A DNA stretch of 14,211 bases from the NCBI GenBank assembly GCA_013215515.1, contig JABSPC010000605.1, positions 1-14,211 of the forward strand, written 5' to 3'. Shown in pieces: positions 6,971 through 14,211 of the stretch (position 1 is its first letter; each line of letters opens with the position of its first letter). Both the position numbers and the translations under genes were made by a program. The notes beneath the pieces were generated by a model. That model searched no databases. It saw only the letters and a program-made list of their open reading frames with translations, and was not told the origin of the DNA. Source of the DNA: Crocinitomicaceae bacterium. Its GTDB lineage: Bacteria; Bacteroidota; Bacteroidia; Flavobacteriales_D; Crocinitomicaceae.

Positions 6971-8107
6971 TTATACTTTACGTGTCAAAAAATTCCAGTA
7001 CGTAGACTTATTCAATATCGAGGTCTTTATATTTGGATAGAATTCGGTGAATGATTTTGGAACTTTCACATTCTTACGCTTTTCCCATCCAATTAATTTA
7101 GGATCTGATTTGTAAGCCATTATTTGATCGGAGCCAACCTCAATGAAGTCCATTTGCTGTCGAGTATGCGTTCTCCAGAAATAGATTGTCTTGTTCATGT
7201 TGTTCATTCGAATCCATTTAACTCGTTCTGAAATCATATAATTTCTCCAGAGATCGTTCATATCGTTTCTCAAAGAAGTTGAGTTAAAATTGCTGATCAG
7301 CGCATTACGAATTCCATTATCTTGGAAATAAACGCAGTGTGTCTTCTTAAGCTCGTACCTATTATCATTAAAATATGATGGAAGCTTGATTAATACAAAT
7401 GCCTCTTCAAATAATTGGATGTACCGCTCAACCGTTTCATTGTCAAGCCCGCATCTTTCGCCTATGTCGTTATACGAAATTGGCTCACCGACATTGAACG
7501 CTAATTGTTGGAGCATCCGCTTTAGCTTATCTCCTTTATTTACTCTCTCCTTTGCGCCAAGTTGCGTATTTATTATTTCATCGATCATTTCACGAAGGAT
7601 TGATTCGGCATTGTCCAAATCACTTAATACTGCTGGATAATTTCCATAGATTAATCGTTCTTCGAGAAGTTCACTTTCCTGAGCTAAGCCAAAATGAGTT
7701 GCAGATTCATTGAAAGACGGTGCGTAAAAGTTGAAAAGCATTCCTTCAATTTCCAGAGCCTCAAGTAATTCTTCATCAACAATTGGTCTGTAGGAACAGC
7801 AAATCACCAAGGTACATTTCAATTTACCCGTCAAAACATCCTCGATAATTTCTCTAAGATTCGACAAGTATTGAGCTTCTCTAAGGATGATTACTTGTTC
7901 GGATTGTTGGTTCAGGACTTTATCATTCAATAACCTGTTTCGCTCTTTTTTATCGAAGCAATCAATGATACAAAATGTGGTATTCGATTCATTTAGAATC
8001 TCTTCCAGAAGTGTTTGCTTTCCTGTTCGTTTCGGGCCGCGAATAAGCAATAGTTTACTGTTGTCAAGTTTCTGCTTTAAGAGCGGCTTTTGAATCCTTG
8101 TTATCAT
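6971..8107 (-). CDS. DUF4143/AAA_14-type ATPase with degenerate active sites
   Basis: A 378-residue protein with the architecture of AAA_14 plus DUF4143 proteins: N-terminal P-loop domain, winged helix (about residues 190-240: YNDIGERCGLDNETVERYIQ), and C-terminal nuclease-like domain (YFWRTHTRQQMDFIEV). Family landmarks such as LIYGNYPAVL and VYFQDNGIRNALI are clear. The catalytic motifs are altered. Walker A is GPKRTGKQT (about 24-32), with Gln where Ser/Thr normally follows GK. Walker B is VIILREAQ, with Arg in place of Asp. The usual E-V-D and E-x-K of the C-terminal domain read Q-M-D and A-Y-K. ATP hydrolysis and nuclease activity are therefore doubtful. The open frame extends to a TTG at 8125, but that TTG lies in a TACATTTG promoter box, so I use the ATG at 8105-8107. 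Its stop codon abuts the AddB-like start (TAAATG), suggesting coupled translation. Role unknown. Confidence 0.82.
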   Translation of the reverse strand: MITRIQKPLLKQKLDNSKLLLIRGPKRTGKQTLLEEILNESNTTFCIIDCFDKKERNRLLNDKVLNQQSEQVIILREAQYLSNLREIIEDVLTGKLKCTLVICCSYRPIVDEELLEALEIEGMLFNFYAPSFNESATHFGLAQESELLEERLIYGNYPAVLSDLDNAESILREMIDEIINTQLGAKERVNKGDKLKRMLQQLAFNVGEPISYNDIGERCGLDNETVERYIQLFEEAFVLIKLPSYFNDNRYELKKTHCVYFQDNGIRNALISNFNSTSLRNDMNDLWRNYMISERVKWIRMNNMNKTIYFWRTHTRQQMDFIEVGSDQIMAYKSDPKLIGWEKRKNVKVPKSFTEFYPNIKTSILNKSTYWNFLTRKV

Positions 8108-8122
8108 CTGAATCAATTTTCT

Positions 8123-8130
8123 CAAATGTA
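8123..8130 (-). promoter_or_regulatory. Bacteroidota -7 element for the ATPase/AddB-like operon
   Basis: The minus strand reads TACATTTG, an exact TAnnTTTG, 15 nt upstream of the ATG at 8107. It contains the TTG that would otherwise be taken as the gene start. No -33 TTG is evident at normal spacing. Confidence 0.55.
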
Positions 8131-8185
8131 AGGAATTGGACAGTTAATCGCTAGATAAGTTTAATATTTGCGAAGAAAATTTAAT

Positions 8186-9073
8186 TCAATTTTTTCGGCC
8201 AATATTAAACTGCCTAAATAATGTGAATCCCAATAGAGCTAAAAGACCTCCAGACAAACAGTAATTTATCCACTTCTGAGTCGAGATTTTATCCTTGGAT
8301 TTCGATGCAAGTTTATTCGAACTTACTACAGATTGATCATGTTCTTTTTGCAGTTCAGAAAGCTCATCATTTTGTGAATAAGTAACATTTAAAGTTGAGT
8401 CTAAAGCAATTACAATTGAATCATGAATCTGTCTTAAACTATCAAGTTCCACTCCAAGTGCAATTTCATTTTTAGATGGCCCGGCAGGAACCAAAGCTGT
8501 AACAATTGGAAGCGGCTCGGGTATCGTTAAATCTACACGCTGAATTGGCCAACCATCATAAGTTGGTTGAATCATCGCCAATTCTTTAAGTGAAAAACCG
8601 TTCTCTTTTGCCCAAATATCAATGATTGGGTTGTCCATGTTTAATAGGTATTCGAATTTATGACTTTTGTTTATTTGTTCAGTAATATGCCTGCCTGATT
8701 TCATTTCAATTAAATATCCCACAGCACAAATATTTCCTTCGTAATCAATAAAGCATGGCTTCCTTCCTTCATAAACAACGGATGGTTTCGGAAAAGTACT
8801 GGCGTTCCAATAATGGTGCAATACATCCAGCAACTCTTCTCGATTTTTTCGCGCGTGTGATGACAAATGATCAGTTGACACCTCCCTTAAACGGTTCTCA
8901 ACATATTCTAAATGAACCCGTATTCGTAGATTATCATCAGTACTTATGTCCGGATTAAATCCGTACTTTTCAATAAAGCTCTGATCTCCAAGAACAGCAT
9001 TAATTGTTGTCGATGATGCCATAGTGCTCAGCTCAAATGAAGCAAATAGCAAGGTAATAATTAGTGATTTCAT
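8186..9073 (-). CDS. Exported, C-terminally membrane-anchored protein of unrecognised family
   Basis: A 295-residue protein from the ATG at 9073. An in-frame ATG at 9097 would add MYLLVYLS, but the downstream start gives a normal signal peptide (MKSLIITLLFASFELSTMA), so I prefer it. The central region contains a distinctive motif, KPCFIDYEGNICAVGYLIEM, with Cys at about residues 107 and 116, followed by helical stretches and a Pro-rich segment (IPEPLPIVTALVPAG). A polar region with coiled-coil character (DSIVIALDSTLNVTYSQNDE, LSELQKEHDQ) leads to a single transmembrane helix (about 267-290, GGLLALLGFTLF) and a short basic tail (FNIGRKN). The predicted topology puts the N-terminal domain in the periplasm with an inner-membrane anchor. 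I recognise no named family. It lies between the TraB/GumN gene and the ATPase gene, all on the minus strand, but 78 nt from its start codon to the next and with a possible own promoter. Confidence 0.72.
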   Translation of the reverse strand: MKSLIITLLFASFELSTMASSTTINAVLGDQSFIEKYGFNPDISTDDNLRIRVHLEYVENRLREVSTDHLSSHARKNREELLDVLHHYWNASTFPKPSVVYEGRKPCFIDYEGNICAVGYLIEMKSGRHITEQINKSHKFEYLLNMDNPIIDIWAKENGFSLKELAMIQPTYDGWPIQRVDLTIPEPLPIVTALVPAGPSKNEIALGVELDSLRQIHDSIVIALDSTLNVTYSQNDELSELQKEHDQSVVSSNKLASKSKDKISTQKWINYCLSGGLLALLGFTLFRQFNIGRKN

Positions 9074-9175
9074 ACTTAGATATACAAGTAAGTACATCTT
9101 CAGTTCAAACGGATATTGTTTATTAAAGAAATATTAATCTAAAAGGGTGATTTCGCAATCATTAATCATGGGGAA

Positions 9176-10414
9176 TCAATCAATCCAAACCTTATCAAAG
9201 AAACGAAATGCGCGCGGAGAGTTCATGAATTTATTTCCACCATACGCTTTGATGACGATGAATATGTCTTCCGACATGATTACACGAACCCAATGAAGTC
9301 CATCCGAATACGTTTGACCGAGTCCTTGATACGCCTCTCCTCCATTATCGAGGATGATTTTTTCAAAAGAACTTTCTGCAGGACTAGCAATATGAATTTC
9401 GGCTAGAACTTCAAGACTTAATGGCTCAGAGTCAGGACCATTCGTTCTATTATAGACTTCGACTTCAAATGTATTCCCTTGTCCAAAATCACGATAAATC
9501 AAATCGAATTGTTTGTCCTTTGAGGCGAAATAATCTTCCTTTTGAATCGGTTTCCCAGGGAAGACAGCGTGAAAACCCAAGCTATCATTGTCGTAAGTAT
9601 AGTCGCGGTATCCTTTGACATTCTTTTCTGCTTCACTTTCGTTTTCATTATAGCTAGCCACAACCCTTCGTACTGAGTATCCTTTTCTTCTCAGCAAATT
9701 GATAACGCCCGCGCCACCGGCCAAATGTCCCGCTCCAATTCCGCAAAAAACGGAGTTCAATTGAATTAATGAATCCAATTTATCGGCCATTCCAAAATTT
9801 CTATCTACGATTAATTTGTCGTGCAAACCTGTATAAACATCCATTGATCGCTTTACCTTATTATCTAACAAATAAATGTCTCCAGCCAAGTACAATTGTA
9901 ACAAATCTTCGGAATCCACTAATAAAGATTCGATTCCCAATCGCTTCCAATCCAATCTAAAATCCTTTGATGTTAACAGATTTTCTTGAAACTCTACTGT
10001 TTCCAATGGAACAAATTTCTTTCCTGAATTATAACAATACTTCTGAAAATACGCATCCAACGGTTGTGGCATTCCATCCTCATTTCCATAGGTCGTCTCT
10101 GTTCCATTTCTATTTGATGTATATGGACTTCCGTCTCTATCGTATTTCAATTTAACTTCTTCAAGTCGCGTATCAAGACGGTCAAAAATCGAGAACATGT
10201 CAACTTCCAACGAAATTACTTCAACCATATCCAAAGCTATATAAGTACTATCGGAAAGGTTGTAAACGCGTTTATCATTGGTATGCATTGTACCGAACAG
10301 GTAGGATGTCTTTGCTCCATTTCCCATTATTTCCCATAGTAATTCATGACTATCGTCGATAGTTTGGGCTGTTCCAAAGAATGGAAATAGAAAGAAAATG
10401 GCTAGATTTTTCAT
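9176..10414 (-). CDS. TraB/GumN-family protein
   Basis: A 412-residue exported protein. Signal peptide: MKNLAIFFLFPFFGTAQ. The TraB/GumN domain (PF01963) covers about residues 24-255: LLWEIMGNGAKTSYLFGTMH carries the first signature G-T-x-H (His44), and FCGIGAGHLAGGAGVINLLR carries the second, G-x-x-H (His230), followed by RRKGYSVRRV. Related Tiki/TraB proteins are metalloproteases that use these histidines and nearby acidic residues; bacterial GumN members are mostly uncharacterised. A further ~150 residues follow, beta-rich by eye (FHAVFPGKPIQKEDYF to the end), with no domain I can name. The ATG at 10414 is supported by the signal peptide. It is 74 nt downstream of hutI on the same strand with no TAnnTTTG box between them, so co-transcription is possible. 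Confidence 0.86.
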   Translation of the reverse strand: MKNLAIFFLFPFFGTAQTIDDSHELLWEIMGNGAKTSYLFGTMHTNDKRVYNLSDSTYIALDMVEVISLEVDMFSIFDRLDTRLEEVKLKYDRDGSPYTSNRNGTETTYGNEDGMPQPLDAYFQKYCYNSGKKFVPLETVEFQENLLTSKDFRLDWKRLGIESLLVDSEDLLQLYLAGDIYLLDNKVKRSMDVYTGLHDKLIVDRNFGMADKLDSLIQLNSVFCGIGAGHLAGGAGVINLLRRKGYSVRRVVASYNENESEAEKNVKGYRDYTYDNDSLGFHAVFPGKPIQKEDYFASKDKQFDLIYRDFGQGNTFEVEVYNRTNGPDSEPLSLEVLAEIHIASPAESSFEKIILDNGGEAYQGLGQTYSDGLHWVRVIMSEDIFIVIKAYGGNKFMNSPRAFRFFDKVWID

Positions 10415-10488
10415 TGAAGTTAAGTTAGGGAATTATATTGAAACTTACCCTCCTTAATCTCTAGAAATTTGTTAATCCTATGGAAACT

Positions 10489-11721
10489 TTATGAAATAAG
10501 TCGTTCAATCAATTGATCTCCGAAGGAATATGGGATGTATGCCAAGCTTGGAATTTGCTTTGTGATAATTATAGGCGTCTTTTTACCCAATGAAATCGTA
10601 CCGTGCGAATCAGACAGTTCCATTGCATAAGCCGCATTTATAGTCAACGCGTTCAATGCTTCTTCTGGAGTCATTTTCATTTTAACGCAAGCCAAAGACC
10701 ATACAAAACTAAGGTTACCACTTGGAGTTGAACCAGGATTAAAATCGCTGGCCAGAGCAACTGGTAAGTCATTTTCCATCAAACGACGAGCATCTCCAAA
10801 CGGAATGGAAAGGAAGTGAGAGCAACTTGGTAAAATCGTACACATCGTAGATGAACCTTTCAATGCTTCAATATCATCCTCAGAAAGTTCCTCCAAATGA
10901 TCCACTGATAGAGCGTTTAATTCAACCGCTTTGCCAATTCCTCCCATTGCGGAAAATTGATTTACGTGAACCTTAGGTTTTAATCCAATTGTAATACCCG
11001 CTTCTAATATTTCGGCCATTTCTTCAACGGAGAAATAGTTTCTTTCACAAAACGCATCGATGTAATCCGCAAGCCCTTCTTCCTTAATAATTGGAAGCAT
11101 TTCGTTAATGATTAAATCAATATACCCTCTGTGGTTTTCTTTATATTCAGGTGGAAAAGCATGTGCCCCAAGGAATGTTGCCTTAATCTCAATTGCACAC
11201 TCAGCCTTCAATCTCTTGATGACCCGTAGCATTTTGATTTCAGCTTCAACAGAAAGGCCGTATCCCGATTTAATTTCAAGAGCACCTGTTCCGTAAGACA
11301 TCAATCGCTCAATTCTTTCAAGAGCTTGCTCGAACAATTCATCTTCCGACATTTCAGCGAGTCGTCTTGCCGAATTTAAAATTCCTCCGCCTTTAATTGC
11401 TATTTCTTCATAGCTCAGTCCGTTAATTCTATCTACAAATTCCTCTTCTCTAGATTTAGCAAACACGGTATGGGTGTGTGAATCGCAGAAAGCTGGCAAA
11501 ACATACTTTCCTTCTGCGTCGATCACTTCTAAATCACGCCAATCCGTAATTCCACCCCAATCAGACATAGCACCATAGGCCATGATCACACCATCTTCAA
11601 GAGCCAAAAAAGCATTTTCCAAGATTGGAAGTTCTTTCATCTCTTTTCCTTTTCTAACTACAGGAAGGTTTTCACCGTATTGAACGAGACCTTTAATATT
11701 TTTGATCAGAATTTTTGCCAT
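10489..11721 (-). CDS. hutI: Imidazolonepropionase
   Basis: A 410-residue cytoplasmic enzyme of the amidohydrolase superfamily that hydrolyses 4-imidazolone-5-propanoate to N-formimino-L-glutamate, the third step of histidine breakdown. It has full length for HutI and all expected landmarks: the metal-binding FCDSHTHTVF (His82, His84), the substrate-binding run EEEFVDRINGLSYEEI and KGGGILNSAR, then GTGALEIKSGYGL, FLGAHAFPPEY, KVHVNQFSAMGG, LSVDHLEELS, and ALASDFNPGSTPSGN with the catalytic and metal-binding Asp. No hutH, hutU or hutG is next to it here, so the rest of the pathway must be elsewhere if present. The ATG at 11721 overlaps no other gene once the divergent CotH gene is started at 11797. 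The near-match TAACATTG (11726-11733, minus strand) may be its -7 box, but it would sit very close to the start codon. Confidence 0.96.
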   Translation of the reverse strand: MAKILIKNIKGLVQYGENLPVVRKGKEMKELPILENAFLALEDGVIMAYGAMSDWGGITDWRDLEVIDAEGKYVLPAFCDSHTHTVFAKSREEEFVDRINGLSYEEIAIKGGGILNSARRLAEMSEDELFEQALERIERLMSYGTGALEIKSGYGLSVEAEIKMLRVIKRLKAECAIEIKATFLGAHAFPPEYKENHRGYIDLIINEMLPIIKEEGLADYIDAFCERNYFSVEEMAEILEAGITIGLKPKVHVNQFSAMGGIGKAVELNALSVDHLEELSEDDIEALKGSSTMCTILPSCSHFLSIPFGDARRLMENDLPVALASDFNPGSTPSGNLSFVWSLACVKMKMTPEEALNALTINAAYAMELSDSHGTISLGKKTPIIITKQIPSLAYIPYSFGDQLIERLIS

Positions 11722-11796
11722 AGCACAATGTTAAGAATTATGTCTATACGCGCTTCGATTTTCATTAAATTCACGCTGAAACATTACAGAATATCT

Positions 11797-13884
11797 ATGA
11801 AATTTTTACTCGTGCTACTAGGTTTGTGCTCAAGCTCAATTGGATTTTCTCAAATTTTCTCAGGCGGTACTGGTCCAATTTTGGACAATCAGACTATTGA
11901 TATTCCCCTTGTAGTTACAGGACTTCCGACAGCAATTAACACCTCTACTTTTGGGTTGGAAGAAATATGTATTGATCTTAACCACACATATGTAAGCGAT
12001 TTAACGATCACTTTAATTAGTCCAGATGGGACGCAAGTAGAATTATTTTCTTCAGTTGGCGGTGGCGGTGATGATATGCAAGTAACCTGCCTCCGTTGGG
12101 ATGCTGCCAATTCAATTGCTACAGGAAGCACTCCTTTCAATGGAACTTACAAGCCGATGGGCCAAATGGGTTCTGTTAATAATGGACAAGATCCAAATGG
12201 AACCTGGTATTTGAGAATTTACGATAACTATGGTGCTGACGAGGGAGTCTTGAATACTTGGTCGGTGAGCTTTGGTGCTAACCCCGCTGATTACTTTCAA
12301 TTCGCAGAATCCGATTTGCCAATTGTCATTATCAATACAAACGGACAATCAATTCCAGATGACCCAAAAATACTGGCGGACATGGGGATTATTTATAATG
12401 GTCCAGGCGTACGGAATTATATGACAGACCCGATGAATGAATACGATGGTAAAATTGGAATAGAGCGCCGCGGTAACTATTCAGCGTCACTTCCTCAAAA
12501 GCCGTACTCTATCAAACTTCAAGATAATTTCGGAAACCAAATTGACTCTTCTTTAATTGGAATGCCGGCAGAACATGATTGGCTATTGGTGGCTAACTAT
12601 AACGACAAATCCTTTGCTAGAAACATCATTCCAAACCGTCTCTTTGATGAAATTGGTCACTACGCACCGAGAAGCAAGTTGGTAGATGTAGTATTAAATG
12701 GAGAGTACAAAGGAATTTATTTGCTGACAGAAAAAATTAAGCGGGATGCAAATCGTGTAGATGTTGCAGACTTATTCCCATGGGAAGTAACAACACCAGA
12801 CATTACAGGCGGTTATATACTAAAAGTAGATTACTGGGACAACCTCAACTCATGGCAACTGCAAAATAGCCCTATCGACCACCCTGGGTTTGACGTTCAC
12901 ATGGTCTATGTCTATCCAAAGGTTGCCAATATTGCTGGAGCTCAAACCGTTTTCATTCAAGATTACCTTGACCAATTTGAAACGGCGCTCTACGGACCAA
13001 ACTTTGCAGATCCAATTAATGGATTCAGAAAGTACATTAGTACTAGATCATGGTTGGATTACTTTATCATTAATGAACTGGCGAGAAACGGCGATGGTTT
13101 TAAGAAAAGTCGTTATTTCAATAAGGAAAAAGACCATCAAGATGGAAGTATTGGAAAATTAAAAGCAGGACCGGTTTGGGATTTCGATTGGGCTTGGAAA
13201 GACATGTGGGATTGTATGTACGACCAAACAGACGGTTCTGAATGGGCGTACATGGTCAATGATTGTAACCCTGATGTCAATTCTCCAGGATGGTTCGTTA
13301 GAATGTTCCAAGACCCACTTTTTGAAGATGAAATACGATGTCGTTACGAAGATTTGAGAAGAAATGTTTTGAGCGAATCTTACTTACTCGCAATTGTAGA
13401 TTCAGTAGCTCTTGTGGTGGATGAAAGCCAAGAATGGCATTATTTGACATGGGGGAATATGGGAGCCGCTACAGGGACTCCTGAAGTGCAAGCACCATCT
13501 CAGACCTATGCAGAAGAAGTTCAACGTTTAAAGGAATGGATCACGCGCCGATTGGTTTGGCTGGATGCTAACGTTCCTGGAACACTAAATGGATGCAGTT
13601 TTACAGGTGTTGATGAAATTGCGAATACAATTTCAATTGAAAGCTTTCCAAATCCATTTCATGCTGACTTAACGGTTAGCGTGGCTGAGTCTCCGAATGA
13701 AAATTGCACGATTCAAATTTTGAATCAATCTGGCAGAAGATTAGTCGATATGGACATCAAACCTTCGGATTGGATAGAGAACAGAATAAAACTGGAGGGC
13801 TTAGAGAGCTTGTCAGTTGGAGTCTATTTTATTGAGATTGAACTCAATGGCGTCTCAACGACTAAAAAAATGACGAAATTTTAA
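11797..13884 (+). CDS. Secreted CotH-kinase-like protein with P-domain and T9SS sorting domain
   Basis: A 695-residue protein from the ATG at 11797. The open frame extends to 11680, but those extra 39 residues run antisense into hutI and precede an obvious signal peptide (MKFLLVLLGLCSSSIGFSQ), so the later start is correct. Domains in order: a proprotein-convertase P-domain (PF01483), about residues 25-170, with LNHTYVSDLTITLISPDGT and PNGTWYLRIYD; a CotH kinase domain (PF08757), about 175-570, with IGIERRGNYS (from about 221), PYSIKLQD, GEYKGIYLLTEKIKRD and the GPVWDFDWAWKD motif (Asp462, Asp464); and a type A T9SS C-terminal domain, about 614-695, beginning SFPNPFHADL and ending GVYFIEIELNG then KKMTKF. 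CotH proteins include spore-coat and secreted kinases that phosphorylate proteins outside the cytosol. The protein is predicted to cross the outer membrane by T9SS, with the sorting domain then removed. Substrate unknown. Confidence 0.92.
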   Translation: MKFLLVLLGLCSSSIGFSQIFSGGTGPILDNQTIDIPLVVTGLPTAINTSTFGLEEICIDLNHTYVSDLTITLISPDGTQVELFSSVGGGGDDMQVTCLRWDAANSIATGSTPFNGTYKPMGQMGSVNNGQDPNGTWYLRIYDNYGADEGVLNTWSVSFGANPADYFQFAESDLPIVIINTNGQSIPDDPKILADMGIIYNGPGVRNYMTDPMNEYDGKIGIERRGNYSASLPQKPYSIKLQDNFGNQIDSSLIGMPAEHDWLLVANYNDKSFARNIIPNRLFDEIGHYAPRSKLVDVVLNGEYKGIYLLTEKIKRDANRVDVADLFPWEVTTPDITGGYILKVDYWDNLNSWQLQNSPIDHPGFDVHMVYVYPKVANIAGAQTVFIQDYLDQFETALYGPNFADPINGFRKYISTRSWLDYFIINELARNGDGFKKSRYFNKEKDHQDGSIGKLKAGPVWDFDWAWKDMWDCMYDQTDGSEWAYMVNDCNPDVNSPGWFVRMFQDPLFEDEIRCRYEDLRRNVLSESYLLAIVDSVALVVDESQEWHYLTWGNMGAATGTPEVQAPSQTYAEEVQRLKEWITRRLVWLDANVPGTLNGCSFTGVDEIANTISIESFPNPFHADLTVSVAESPNENCTIQILNQSGRRLVDMDIKPSDWIENRIKLEGLESLSVGVYFIEIELNGVSTTKKMTKF

Positions 13885-13913
13885 AAAGGTACTTTCAATT
13901 TGAATAAAAACTA

Positions 13914-13921
13914 TAACTTTG
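13914..13921 (+). promoter_or_regulatory. Bacteroidota -7 element for tRNA-Leu
   Basis: TAACTTTG is an exact TAnnTTTG match, 76 nt upstream of the tRNA 5' end and 30 nt past the CotH stop codon. A TTTG at 13899-13902 is closer than the usual -33 distance (11-nt spacer). Confidence 0.5.
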
Positions 13922-13959
13922 CGCCTGCTCTCCAGAGTTACTAAATGCTTTGTAGTGTA

Positions 13960-13977
13960 TTCCGATAGTGATCGGAA
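13960..13977 (+). repeat. Hairpin in the 5' leader of the tRNA-Leu precursor
   Basis: TTCCGAT (13960-13966) and ATCGGAA (13971-13977) form a perfect 7-bp stem with loop AGTG. It lies between the promoter box and the mature tRNA, so it would be in the leader removed by RNase P. Its significance is unknown. Confidence 0.5.
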
Positions 13978-13997
13978 GGTATACGCACAAAGAAAAT

Positions 13998-14079
13998 GCC
14001 TCGGTGGCGGAACTGGTAGACGCGCTGGATTCAAAATCCAGTGCCTTCGGGCGTGCGGGTTCGATTCCCGCCCGAGGTA
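13998..14079 (+). tRNA. tRNA-Leu(CAA), decodes UUG
   Basis: An 82-nt class II tRNA with all arms. Acceptor stem GCCTCGG pairs with CCGAGGT (14072-14078, G-U at the end), with discriminator A at 14079. The D-arm contains GGCGGAACTGGTAGACGC. Anticodon stem CTGGA/TCCAG (14025-14029 and 14037-14041) encloses loop TTCAAAA with anticodon CAA at 14032-14034. The long variable arm is GCC-TTCG-GGC (14043-14052). The T-arm is GCGGG-TTCGATT-CCCGC (14055-14071). The 3' CCA is not encoded and must be added. The leucine identity fits both the anticodon and the long variable arm. Confidence 0.97.
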
Positions 14080-14081
14080 CG

Positions 14082-14109
14082 AAGCCTTCTCAGAAATGAG
14101 GAGGCTTTT
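14082..14109 (+). terminator. Rho-independent terminator of the tRNA-Leu unit
   Basis: AAGCCTTCTCA (14082-14092) pairs with TGAGGAGGCTT (14097-14107) over 11 bp with one G-T wobble and a GAAA tetraloop. The stem runs into a short T stretch (14106-14109). It starts three bases after the tRNA, so tRNA-Leu is transcribed alone. Confidence 0.8.
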
Positions 14110-14211
14110 ATCTTTACCAGTAATTAGTTTTGTATAAATAGTAAACACAATTAGCGAGAAGGGGCAGAGATCTTAATGGGGGCTAGATAAGTCAAGAACT
14201 ATATCGTAAAA

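Noticed and set aside
11680..11796. Upstream extension of the CotH protein by 39 residues
   Set aside because: It overlaps the start of hutI on the other strand and would bury the signal peptide that begins at 11797.
13919..14137. Plus-strand 72-aa frame and minus-strand 97-aa frame across the tRNA
   Set aside because: Both read through tRNA-Leu and its terminator; the GGGTGRRAGFKIQ stretch is the tRNA translated. No gene.
14110..14211. Sequence after the tRNA-Leu terminator as a possible attachment-site scar or new gene
   Set aside because: Only 102 bases remain; I see no repeat of the tRNA 3' end and no coding start.

Overview
The window looks like chromosomal DNA of a low-GC marine or freshwater member of the Bacteroidota, most likely Flavobacteriales. 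Five things point there: a C-terminal type IX secretion (T9SS) sorting domain on the CotH protein; A-rich leaders without Shine-Dalgarno sequences; several exact matches to the Bacteroidota -7 promoter element TAnnTTTG; a MORN-2/YwqK-type repeat protein with a signal peptide; and a Bacteroidota-style AddB-like nuclease without a P-loop. No mobile-element gene, CRISPR array or rRNA was found.

Layout. Positions 1-386 hold no gene but are packed with perfect palindromes, including two blocks closed by 10- and 11-bp inverted repeats. From 387 to 2787, on the minus strand, are a secreted 570-aa MORN-2 repeat protein and, upstream of it, a LysE-type exporter; the pair is probably one transcription unit. 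Divergent from these, on the plus strand, are a small acidic protein (2942-3301), a strong intrinsic terminator (3450-3492) and a small secreted protein (3564-4127). Convergent with the latter is a minus-strand pair (4154-8107): an AddB-like PD-(D/E)XK nuclease whose start codon directly follows the stop codon of a DUF4143/AAA_14-type ATPase with degraded active sites. Next, all on the minus strand, are a secreted or membrane-anchored protein of unrecognised family (8186-9073), a TraB/GumN-family protein (9176-10414) and imidazolonepropionase HutI (10489-11721). Divergent from hutI is a large exported protein with a P-domain, a CotH kinase-like domain and a T9SS sorting domain (11797-13884). 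The window ends with a compact tRNA-Leu(CAA) unit that has its own promoter and terminator.

The genes do not form one pathway. They are mostly envelope or secreted proteins plus one DNA-repair nuclease, one histidine-degradation enzyme without its usual hut partners, and a tRNA. The points most worth following are the palindrome-dense spacer at the left end, the coupled degenerate-ATPase/AddB-like pair, and the unrecognised protein with the CFIDxxGNxCAVGYLI motif. Several start codons were moved from the longest open frame. In two cases (3543 and 8125) the upstream TTG is part of a TAnnTTTG promoter element, so the real start is the downstream ATG.
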